Shown: piece after piece, positions 15,359 through 22,071 of the stretch
Position numbering within the stretch: the stretch's first letter is position 1
How the letters are laid out: every line of letters starts with the position of its first letter
Source: JAYEHC01 sp964490635
GTDB lineage: Bacteria; Patescibacteriota; Minisyncoccia; JAHIHE01; JAGLIN01
DNA length: 28,662 nucleotides
NCBI GenBank assembly: GCA_964490635.1
Contig: CAZBCK010000005.1
Coordinates: forward strand, 1-28,662
Direction of reading: 5' to 3'
Notes under the pieces: model-generated
Told to the model about the DNA's origin: nothing
Seen by the model: the letters and a program-made list of their open reading frames with translations, nothing else
Database searches by the model: none
Made by a program: the position numbers and the translations under genes

Positions 15359-15570
15359 GACTCCCCCTAAAAGAGGGAGAACCTGAGTTCCCCGGTCACT
15401 CCCCTTTTAGGGAAGGATAGAGTCTGCCCTGAGCGAAGCCGAATGGGTGGGGTACTGAAAAAATGATAGAATCCTCATCTAAAACTAAAATCTGAAGCAT
15501 TCTCTAAGCTTCTTTTACAATTATGACTCTGTGTGCCCCCTCTAACTCCCCCTAAAAAGGGGAGGACTCA
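15359..15570 (+). repeat. Direct repeats of CTCCCCCTAAAA type between permease and ATPase genes
   Basis: Three G/C-block copies lie in the 15312-15634 gap: ACTCCCCCTAAAAGAGGGAG at about 15359, CACTCCCCTTTTAGGGAAGG at about 15398, and ACTCCCCCTAAAAAGGGGAG at about 15545. Each can fold as a short hairpin. They split what should be an operon and might weaken transcription of the ATPase gene. Nothing else was seen in the gap. Confidence 0.55.
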
Positions 15571-15634
15571 TTCTCCTCTGGGAACATATGCACTTTAGAC
15601 TTTATAAACTTTATAAACTTTTAACTCAGAATCT

Positions 15635-16726
15635 ATGCCAAATATAAGATTGAAAAATATAACAAAAAAATTTACTTCAATAAGCGATAAAGGAAAGAAT
15701 GAGATAATCACGGCTGTTAATAATATTAGCGCTGAGATTAAAACGCACAGCTATAACACGATCCTTGGTCCGTCCGGATGCGGAAAGACAACTTTGTTGC
15801 GGATGATCGCCGGTCTAGAAACGCCAACCAACGGTAAAATATTTTTTGACAATAGTGATGTCACAAACCTTCCGCCAGAGGAAAAAAATATTGGCTTTGT
15901 TTTTCAGCACTATTCTCTTTTTCCTCATATGGATGTTTGGCATAATGTCGGCTATGGTCCTTTGATCAGGGATTTTCCAAAAGAAAAATCAGACAAATTT
16001 ATCTATAAAGTTCTTAAAATGGTGAAACTGGACGATCGTTTTGACGCGTACCCAAAAGAGCTTTCCGGTGGAATGAAGCAGCGAGTCGCAGTGGCAAGGG
16101 CATTGGCGGTTAGATCAAAACTCCTGCTTTTGGACGAGCCTCTTGGCGCGCTTGATGTGCGAATCGGAACCGCTTTGCGATATGAATTGATGAAACTTGT
16201 CAAGGAATATAAGCTGACTGCTATTCACGTGACGCATAATCAGGAAGAAGCGATGACAATCTCTGATAATATAATTATAATGAAAAGGGGGAAGATCATT
16301 CAGACTGGGTCGCCAAAGGAAATTTATAAAAAGCCCAATTCAATCTTCTCCGCTTACTTTTTGGGTCGGTGCAATTTTCTGAGATGTGATGTCGTAGATA
16401 AAAATCACGCCAAATTCCAAAATACTATCATTGAAATCCCGAAAAATGTAAAAAAGAAAAAGGTTGTTCTTGGTGTTCGTTCTGAAAAAGTTCATATTAA
16501 CAGGGAACTTAAAAAAGAAAATATTCAAGGTGTTATTGAGTTCGTTAATTTTCTTGGAGATCGCTGGCAATATATTATCGGATTATCCGATGGAACAAAG
16601 ATCAGCGCTTTAAAAAGAACCACAGTAAAGTCCGGAGTCGGGGATAAAGTATCAATAAGTTTTTATTCCGATAATATTTTGATCTTTGACGAGCCGAAGA
16701 ATTTTAAAGAAGAAAGATCGGTATAG
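15635..16726 (+). CDS. ABC importer ATP-binding protein (CysA/FbpC/PotA-like) with TOBE domain
   Basis: A 363-aa cytoplasmic ATPase that drives the upstream permease. Walker A is GPSGCGKTT (45-53), Q-loop Q91, signature LSGGM (143-147), Walker B LLLLDEP (163-169) and switch histidine H201; the HNQEEAM stretch is typical of importer ATPases. The C-terminal third (about 245-355) has the regulatory TOBE/oligonucleotide-binding fold (VLGVRSEKVHI, VEFVNFLGDRWQYIIGLSDG). Fits the CysA/FbpC/PotA group; substrate undetermined. No Shine-Dalgarno before its ATG. Confidence 0.93.
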   Translation: MPNIRLKNITKKFTSISDKGKNEIITAVNNISAEIKTHSYNTILGPSGCGKTTLLRMIAGLETPTNGKIFFDNSDVTNLPPEEKNIGFVFQHYSLFPHMDVWHNVGYGPLIRDFPKEKSDKFIYKVLKMVKLDDRFDAYPKELSGGMKQRVAVARALAVRSKLLLLDEPLGALDVRIGTALRYELMKLVKEYKLTAIHVTHNQEEAMTISDNIIIMKRGKIIQTGSPKEIYKKPNSIFSAYFLGRCNFLRCDVVDKNHAKFQNTIIEIPKNVKKKKVVLGVRSEKVHINRELKKENIQGVIEFVNFLGDRWQYIIGLSDGTKISALKRTTVKSGVGDKVSISFYSDNILIFDEPKNFKEERSV

Positions 16727-16949
16727 CTAGTAACAAGTATTAAAAAGGCATACATAATTTATACTAATTCTCATATCCCTCACTGGCATATATTTATATT
16801 AAAGTTAAAGATTATTTATATCTTAGTTATACCATATTTTGCCTAAAGATAAAGAAAAATTAGTGAATTTAGGAAAGGAGTTTTTAGACAGTCTGGGAGG
16901 CAGGAATGACAAAAAGAAGAAAATCCCAAATTATACAAATCCCGCAATA

Positions 16950-16975
16950 AAAAAAGAGAGGAGTTTTTCCTCTCA
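16950..16975 (-). terminator. Terminator of the 64-aa gene
   Basis: A perfect 7-bp stem, GAGAGGA (16956-16962) / TCCTCTC (16968-16974), followed on the minus strand by a T run. It overlaps the stop codon of the 64-aa gene (16973-16975). Confidence 0.85.
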
Positions 16976-17167
16976 GATGAAACCAATACCTGTCTGCGTA
17001 AAACCACTAGGAGCATGTTTTCTGACAATTTTCCATGCTTCAGAATTGTTCCGAGAGATAATTGTGTTCCTTTCCGGTATGGAACTTAACAAATATCCTG
17101 CTCTTTCTAGGGCAGCTCTAAGTGATGCGAATTCATCTTTATTCTTGCATCTTCCTGTAATATCCAT
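16973..17167 (-). CDS. 64-aa orphan protein with strong expression signals
   Basis: A 64-aa soluble, basic protein (opens MDITGRCKNKDEFASLRAAL, ends GFTQTGIGFI) that I do not recognise. The reading is well supported by context: a near-perfect Shine-Dalgarno AGGAGGTGA a few bases before the ATG, a promoter with -35 and -10, a 5' hairpin, and a rho-independent terminator overlapping its stop. One cysteine; predicted mostly helical in the middle (about 10-30). No signal peptide or membrane segment. No neighbour suggests a pathway. Overlapping plus- and minus-strand frames here are weaker and look like shadows. Confidence 0.75.
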   Translation of the reverse strand: MDITGRCKNKDEFASLRAALERAGYLLSSIPERNTIISRNNSEAWKIVRKHAPSGFTQTGIGFI

Positions 17168-17196
17168 TTATCTCACCTCCTGTTTGTTTTATTATC

Positions 17197-17212
17197 GTTA
17201 GTCGTTGCTAAC
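17197..17212 (-). promoter_or_regulatory. 5' leader hairpin of the 64-aa gene
   Basis: GTTAG (17197-17201) and CTAAC (17208-17212) form a 5-bp stem just inside the predicted transcript start. The same GTTAG/CTAAC stem opens the csp leader. Confidence 0.5.
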
Positions 17213-17228
17213 CGTTTGAATTATTTAT

Positions 17229-17258
17229 TTTATAGGCAATAATCCAAACGGATGGCAA
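17229..17258 (-). promoter_or_regulatory. Promoter of the 64-aa gene, with flanking inverted repeat
   Basis: Minus-strand -35 TTGCCA (17253-17258), an 18-bp spacer, and -10 TATAAA (17229-17234). An inverted pair CCGTTTG (17212-17218) / CAAACGG (17245-17251) brackets the -10 and could be an operator, but its spacing (26 bp) makes that tentative. Confidence 0.6.
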
Positions 17259-17273
17259 TAAATCAAACAATAA

Positions 17274-17389
17274 AAAAACCTACTTTGGTAAAGTGGGTTA
17301 TTTTTAGACTATGGTTTTTATCCTCGTGTTTTCTTATTCCGTTTTATTTATACTCTAAAAATAACCTGCCTCACTGGTAGTAGGTTTTT
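17274..17389. repeat. Two terminator hairpins forming a long inverted repeat
   Basis: Hairpin 1: AACCTACTTT (17277-17286) / AAAGTGGGTT (17290-17299), T run on both strands. Hairpin 2: AACCT (17363-17367) / AGGTT (17382-17386), T run on plus. Together they form a longer inverted repeat with a perfect 13-bp core, GGTTATTTTTAGA (17296-17308) and its complement (17354-17366). Two bidirectional terminators in a divergent intergenic region suggest an RNA gene or an element here. No other gene is seen between 17168 and 17599. Confidence 0.55.
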
Positions 17390-17537
17390 GTAAGTCGCAA
17401 ATTGAAAGTCTGCGTTAAATTGGCAATAAAATTGTTTATTCATATATATCTTTATTTCAGTATAAAGTTTAGCAAATCAAACGCTATTGTCAAATAAGTT
17501 ATCCACAAGGCAGAAATGCATTGCAATAATCCTTTGT

Positions 17538-17565
17538 TTTACAGCAAGATTAACTATGTTATAAT
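17538..17565 (+). promoter_or_regulatory. Promoter of the 92-aa and 127-aa genes
   Basis: -35 TTTACA (17538-17543), a 16-bp spacer and TGt-TATAAT (-10 at 17560-17565), an extended -10. Start at about 17572 lies before the ATG at 17600 and after the in-frame ATG at 17516, which rules out the longer start. Confidence 0.65.
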
Positions 17566-17599
17566 AGAATATAAGAAAAGTGAAATAAATAAAGTCATT

Positions 17600-17878
17600 A
17601 TGAAAAAGTACTTGCTAAATATTAAAATAATAAATAATAAAGTGACTTTATTTATATCAGGTAGCAATAAAAAAACAGAAGTGGGGTTTAAAGAACTGGA
17701 ATGGAACGACCAAAGAGATTTATCCGAAAAACTGCTAGGGAATATTGATTCATTGTTGAGAAAAAATAATCTTGCCATAAGCGATATTTCAAAGATTAAT
17801 TTCAGTAGCAAGAAATGCGGGTTTATGACGGAACAAATCGGCAAAATCACAGTAAATGTTTTGAATTTTAAGATTTAA
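17600..17878 (+). CDS. Short TsaB-like (actin/Hsp70-fold) protein, putative
   Basis: A 92-aa protein; start taken at 17600 because the upstream 28 residues lie before the promoter. It opens with a beta-hairpin pattern (KKYLLNIKIINNKVTLFISG), then QRDLSEKLLGNIDSLLRKNNLAISDISKINF, which resembles the TsaB segment before the GPGSFTG loop, and ends CGFMTEQIGKITVNVLNF where TsaB has TG.R.G...AKAL. So it looks like the N-terminal half of a TsaB-type fold with the sugar/nucleotide loop gone. CPR genomes carry such short forms; role unknown, and homology is my inference. Followed at 9 bp by a membrane protein gene. Confidence 0.55.
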   Translation: MKKYLLNIKIINNKVTLFISGSNKKTEVGFKELEWNDQRDLSEKLLGNIDSLLRKNNLAISDISKINFSSKKCGFMTEQIGKITVNVLNFKI

Positions 17879-17887
17879 AAATTACAA

Positions 17888-18271
17888 ATGCAAAATAGTA
17901 AAAATAAGTACAAGTTGAACATTACCCTTTTATTTCTTTTTATTTCAGCAATTACCATTGCTTCACATTCTTTCAATTTAGGTTTAGCCAGTTGGATCGA
18001 TATCCCGAATCATTTTGTTGGCGGAATGGTTGTTGCCGCGTTTTTGCCGAAGGAAACATTCAAAAAGAAAGCTCTCCTTTCAATATTAATAATCGCCATA
18101 ATAGGAATTGGCTGGGAATTCGTGGAAATCGCTATGGCGAAAAAAGAGATTTTTTTAAATTTATTTCAGGAGACAATGACCGATAAAACAGGCGATTTGA
18201 TTGTTGGTCTGGCAGGACTTGTTTTCGCTTACGGCAGAACAGACATAAAAGATAAATTAAACTTTTATTAA
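17888..18271 (+). CDS. Small polytopic membrane protein (DUF2238-like)
   Basis: A 127-aa protein with about four hydrophobic stretches (12-30, 40-55, 62-82, 103-118) and conserved-looking turns IPNHFVGGMVVAAF, GWEFVEI and DKTGDLIVGLAG. The spaced His, Glu and Asp inside membrane segments resemble the DUF2238/YjdF-type small membrane proteins, which have no known function. It is in the same transcript as the 92-aa gene, 9 bp apart. Confidence 0.65.
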   Translation: MQNSKNKYKLNITLLFLFISAITIASHSFNLGLASWIDIPNHFVGGMVVAAFLPKETFKKKALLSILIIAIIGIGWEFVEIAMAKKEIFLNLFQETMTDKTGDLIVGLAGLVFAYGRTDIKDKLNFY

Positions 18272-18288
18272 CTTTGTGTTTCTTAATC

Positions 18289-18464
18289 TGTCATTCCAGG
18301 CTTGTTCCGGAATCTATCCTCTGCCGCGTTAAGCGAGGATATAAAATACCAAATGCTTTATTAGGTTGAAAACACGATAGTTGTAATATTATACTTGGCG
18401 TTGTTGCGAATGGAATAGATTGTACCTAATAAAATGAAGATTCCGGAACAAGTCCGGAATGACA
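18289..18464. repeat. 176-bp element with 27-bp inverted ends (TGTCATTCC...GGAATCT type)
   Basis: Left arm 18289-18315 and right arm 18438-18464 are 27-bp inverted copies differing at two positions (TGTCATTCC(A/G)G(G/A)CTTG...). Inside is a second perfect 10-bp pair, TTTATTAGGT (18357-18366) / ACCTAATAAA (18424-18433). Arms of this type recur in many bacterial intergenic regions. A non-autonomous mobile element is likely. No flanking target duplication was obvious. Confidence 0.75.
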
Positions 18465-18485
18465 AGATTACTTTTTTAGAGTTTT

Positions 18486-18521
18486 AAAACACCTGACATT
18501 TATATAAATGTCAGGTGTTTT
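18486..18521. terminator. Strong bidirectional terminator
   Basis: Perfect 17-bp stem, AAAACACCTGACATTTA (18486-18502) / complement (18505-18521), with T runs on both strands. It ends the beta-propeller gene on the minus strand, 15 bp past its stop, and any rightward transcript. Confidence 0.88.
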
Positions 18522-18536
18522 TTATAATACTGAAAA

Positions 18537-20897
18537 CTATTTTTCAATAGCATCAATTCTCGGAAATGGCATTGGGATCGGCATTGGTTCAGGATCTCCC
18601 CATATTGGCGATTTCGGTTTTTCCGCACTATTTAAGATCAGACTGTTTATATTTTCCAAATTGTCCGATTTGTTCATCTTTAAATATTTTCCGGAAAGCG
18701 TGTATAAAACATCTTTTATAAAGAGAGATCTTTTAACACTGCTTAATCCTCCATATCCACCCCAATAATTATCTTCGTTATTACCGTCTAAATGATCAAT
18801 CGTTCCTTGCAATTTAAATCCTTTTTTGTCTATATAAAAAACCGCGACGCCTTTAAAATATCTGTTGGGATTTGGAGTTATCGCTTCTTCCTCTTCAACG
18901 ATATCTTTGCCGGCACTATCCCGTATTATTAATTCTTCATAACTCACTGGGATTACCAATAAATTTTTCTCTTTGGAGAACAAGAACGCTTTATGATCAT
19001 ATAACGCAATTGAATCGCTTCTCTTGCCTCCCGAGATATAAGTGTCTATCTCTTTCGGGTCGCTAATATTGGAAACATCAAAAAGGGACAATTTCAATTT
19101 TGCGTTCCAGTCGCCGGAATCTTTACCGAGTCCGATCAAAGTCGTCTCGTCGTAAGGGTGCAAATAGCTGGAATAACCCGGAATTTTTAATTCACCAAGA
19201 ACTTTCGGATTTGTCGGGCTACTCAGATCAATTACAAACAACGGGTCAACTTGCTTAAATGTTACCAGATACGCCCTGTTTTGCATAAATCTGACAGAGT
19301 AAATTCTTTCACCTTTCGCCAGCTTTTCAACTTTTCCGACAACTTTCATTTTTTCATTAAGCACATAAAGATTGCTATAAGATTCTCGTTCTGATTCCGA
19401 CTGATCATCAAAGCTTGACCAGCTCCTGCTCTTCGTTGTTGCGATTCGGAAATAGCCTTCATCTTCATCCATTGAAAACTGATTTAGAATAACTCCGGGA
19501 ACTTCGCCCGTTGCTTTGTATCTTAAAATTCCGTCATCAATGGCAATTTTATGAATAATCGTTTTTTCCAAATCCTTGGAAATATCTTTATATTTTTGCT
19601 TTGCTTTTTCTTTCATTTCTTCTTCCAATTGTTCTTGTTCGTCTTCAGTCAATGATTCGCCATATGCTTCCATAATCATTTCTATCTTCATTATTTTTTC
19701 CTGTGGCGACAAAATATAGTTTTCCGCTTTCTCAATCTCTTTTATTCTTTCTCTGTTTCTCTCGCTCAATTTTGGCAAAATAATTTCTTTTACAATGCCC
19801 ATCATCAACTCTTCTTCACTAACACGCTTTACGAATGTAATGTAAATATTATCCCTGGAAACAAACATATTGTTCTGACTGCTGTCCAGCAAGTAGATGT
19901 CATTACCAATTTTTTTGTTTGCATTGGAAATATCAATTGTCGAAACAGTCATAAAATTATAGGAGTAATATGGAATATCAAAATAATAAATATTTGGGAA
20001 AGCGCGTCCCGTGCTGTTTTTACCTCCGCTGATGATTTTGCCGTTTTCAAGAATAATCGGAATTGGCGACTCGTCATCATCATAATAAGAATAGCAGCCA
20101 GAGTTTGAAGTAACAAAATAAATATAGTTTCCAATCATTCTTGAATTAGTATAACCGCCTTCAAAATCAACACTCCTTTCTTCTTTCGGATTACTTTTGT
20201 CGCTAATATCATAAACTTTGAAAAAAGTAAATTGACCGCTCTTTTTCCTCGGTAATATGTCTTTATAATTTTCATAAATATCATAACCCTGCCCATAAAC
20301 CGCCAATTTATTTCCGCTTAAATATATTCCGTTTGGATTTGAATCAAATTTAATTCTCGTTATTATCTCAGAATCGTCCGCGGGATACGCCTTGGCAATT
20401 ACAACATCGTTTCCCGAAATAGCGTAAACATATTTGCCGTCCGTTTTAATAATGTCTCCCTCGTCAACTCCCGCAACTTGGACATTAGTCGTTGAATAGT
20501 CATCGCCGCCACCCTTTCCATCCAGAGTTGGAGCTCCCGAAGAAACTTCAGCCGCCGCTCCCCACGCCTCTATTCCGAAACTGTCAGAAATCGCCTCTTT
20601 TCTTGTGATCCCGTTCAATGCTTGATCATACATACTATGCATACCAGAAGCGTTGGTCGCGCTTTCAGCTAAAAACTCTTTCAACTCACTATAATTACTG
20701 AACTCTTTCATCTTCGCCTCACCTGAATATCCACCGAGTCCGGGAAAATTAATTCTATCCCCATACTTCTCGCTAATTCTGGGAATCAGCGCCAGACTTC
20801 CGAGAACAACAATGGCAAGAAGAAGTATGGAAACAAGTAAAAGGGATATGGCACTCCCATCATCAAATTTGTTTGTTTTATTTTGTTTATTTTTCAT
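18537..20897 (-). CDS. Membrane-anchored beta-propeller protein (PF09826-like)
   Basis: A 786-aa protein with an N-terminal membrane anchor (about 17-37) and an outer domain matching the Beta_propel family (PF09826), which appears in archaeal and bacterial secreted proteins. The entry motif YSTTNVQVAGVDEGDIIKTDG (about 134-154) is the family hallmark, followed by propeller blades of the form KYVYAISGNDVVIAKAYP and NPNGIYLSGNKLAVYGQ, repeated to about 760. A charged helical insert (about 375-445; ERNRERIKEIEKAE and on) breaks the blades. It is probably a surface scaffold; no catalytic residues are evident. The terminator at 18486-18521 follows, and a repeat element precedes it. Confidence 0.88.
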   Translation of the reverse strand: MKNKQNKTNKFDDGSAISLLLVSILLLAIVVLGSLALIPRISEKYGDRINFPGLGGYSGEAKMKEFSNYSELKEFLAESATNASGMHSMYDQALNGITRKEAISDSFGIEAWGAAAEVSSGAPTLDGKGGGDDYSTTNVQVAGVDEGDIIKTDGKYVYAISGNDVVIAKAYPADDSEIITRIKFDSNPNGIYLSGNKLAVYGQGYDIYENYKDILPRKKSGQFTFFKVYDISDKSNPKEERSVDFEGGYTNSRMIGNYIYFVTSNSGCYSYYDDDESPIPIILENGKIISGGKNSTGRAFPNIYYFDIPYYSYNFMTVSTIDISNANKKIGNDIYLLDSSQNNMFVSRDNIYITFVKRVSEEELMMGIVKEIILPKLSERNRERIKEIEKAENYILSPQEKIMKIEMIMEAYGESLTEDEQEQLEEEMKEKAKQKYKDISKDLEKTIIHKIAIDDGILRYKATGEVPGVILNQFSMDEDEGYFRIATTKSRSWSSFDDQSESERESYSNLYVLNEKMKVVGKVEKLAKGERIYSVRFMQNRAYLVTFKQVDPLFVIDLSSPTNPKVLGELKIPGYSSYLHPYDETTLIGLGKDSGDWNAKLKLSLFDVSNISDPKEIDTYISGGKRSDSIALYDHKAFLFSKEKNLLVIPVSYEELIIRDSAGKDIVEEEEAITPNPNRYFKGVAVFYIDKKGFKLQGTIDHLDGNNEDNYWGGYGGLSSVKRSLFIKDVLYTLSGKYLKMNKSDNLENINSLILNSAEKPKSPIWGDPEPMPIPMPFPRIDAIEK

Positions 20898-20931
20898 AAT
20901 ACTATAAATTAATAAATTATATTATTTCGCT

Positions 20932-21116
20932 GGAGTCCTTGCGTTGAACTAAATTCAGCATAAACTTCGCAAGGGTGAAATATCGCAAAGTATTATTTAG
21001 ACTCTGCTGATTTTCTTATAACTCTTCTCTTGAAAGAGGAACAATTGGTAAAATCAGCAATTCCTATCTATGAAAAGTTTATTAATATTTCACTGCCTGA
21101 CTTTCGTCAGGACTCC
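20932..21116. repeat. 185-bp nested inverted-repeat element
   Basis: Outer pair GGAGTCCT (20932-20939) / AGGACTCC (21109-21116). Inside are CCTTGCG / CGCAAGG (20937-20943, 20968-20974), TGCTGATTTT / AAAATCAGCA (21005-21014, 21050-21059), CTCTT / AAGAG (21027-21031, 21034-21038) and CCTGAC / GTCAGG (21096-21101, 21106-21111). It fills the gap between RmlD and the beta-propeller gene and could equally be a structured RNA in the leader of the latter. Confidence 0.6.
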
Positions 21117-21132
21117 GACAGTATTTAACAAT

Positions 21133-21951
21133 TTATTTCAAATACTCTTTCAACGCTTCCTCCCATTTTCTCATCGGAGAAAGTTTTGCGTTAATCAGCA
21201 TAGAATAAGTCGGTCTTTTTGCCGGTGTTGGAAATTCTTCGGATTTTACGGGTTTTATATTTGGTTTTAAATCAACCAGTTCAAAAATCTTCAAAGCGAA
21301 TTCATACCAATTGCAAACGCCTGAGTTTGTAATATGGTAAATTCCAGACAATTGATGCGATTCAACCAGCTCCTTTACTTTTTCCGCCAGATCTTTCGCG
21401 TAAGTCGGGCTTCCAAATTGATCATTGACAATTTTTATATTTTTACCTTCATTCGCAAGCCGAAGCATTGTTTCCACAAAATTTTTCCCGTGTTTCCCAA
21501 AAAGCCATGAAGTTCTGATTAAATAATATCTTGGCTCAATATTTAAGATCAACTTTTCGCCAAGCGCTTTTGACTCGCCATACATATTTAGCGGCTGATA
21601 GGAATGGTTTTCTTTGTAGCCAAGATGATTCTTCCCATCAAAAACATAGTCAGTGCTAAAGTGAATAAGAATCGCATTAATCTCTTTGCAAACCGTCGCC
21701 AAGAATCCAACCGCATAACCGTTCACTTGATACGCCAAATCCTTATTTGACTCCGCGTCGTCAACGGCGGTATACGCTGCGGCATTGATCACCATATCCG
21801 GCTTTAACTCACCAATTTTTTTGGCAACTTCTTCTTTTTTGGAAATGTCAATTTGATTTCTGCCCCACAAAACAAGCTCGTTGTCTTTTTTGAAAACATC
21901 CACAAGTTCATGACCCAACATTCCTTTGTATCCGAGTATTAAAATTTTCAT
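21133..21951 (-). CDS. rmlD: dTDP-4-dehydrorhamnose reductase (RmlD/RfbD)-like
   Basis: A 272-aa short-chain reductase of the RmlD class, which makes dTDP-L-rhamnose from dTDP-4-dehydro-L-rhamnose with NAD(P)H for surface glycans. The Rossmann glycine motif GYKGMLG is at 7-13, INAAAYTAVDDAE at about 55-67, STDYVFDG at 99-106 and the catalytic Y124..K128 pair in YGESK. RmlD-like epimerase/reductases cannot always be told from other dTDP-sugar reductases by sequence, but this match is strong. The other rml genes are not in the window. An adjacent -10 (TATAAT at 21963-21968) is only about 12 nt from the ATG, so the leader is very short. Confidence 0.85.
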   Translation of the reverse strand: MKILILGYKGMLGHELVDVFKKDNELVLWGRNQIDISKKEEVAKKIGELKPDMVINAAAYTAVDDAESNKDLAYQVNGYAVGFLATVCKEINAILIHFSTDYVFDGKNHLGYKENHSYQPLNMYGESKALGEKLILNIEPRYYLIRTSWLFGKHGKNFVETMLRLANEGKNIKIVNDQFGSPTYAKDLAEKVKELVESHQLSGIYHITNSGVCNWYEFALKIFELVDLKPNIKPVKSEEFPTPAKRPTYSMLINAKLSPMRKWEEALKEYLK

Positions 21952-22071
21952 AATGCGTTTAGATTATATCCAACAGCAATATATCTCTTTACAACAAACA
22001 GATGCAAAGTATGATACATTCTTCTGCCCGACTTTAGTAGAAAATAAATATTCAAATTCCTCAATAATATT

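Noticed and set aside
16839..17201. A 120-codon plus-strand frame starting at TTG
   Set aside because: It overlaps the well-supported 64-aa gene on the other strand and lacks a start signal; its first 45 codons look somewhat protein-like, so it is not fully excluded.
17516..17599. N-terminal extension of the 92-aa protein
   Set aside because: The promoter's -10 box lies at 17560-17565, inside the extension.
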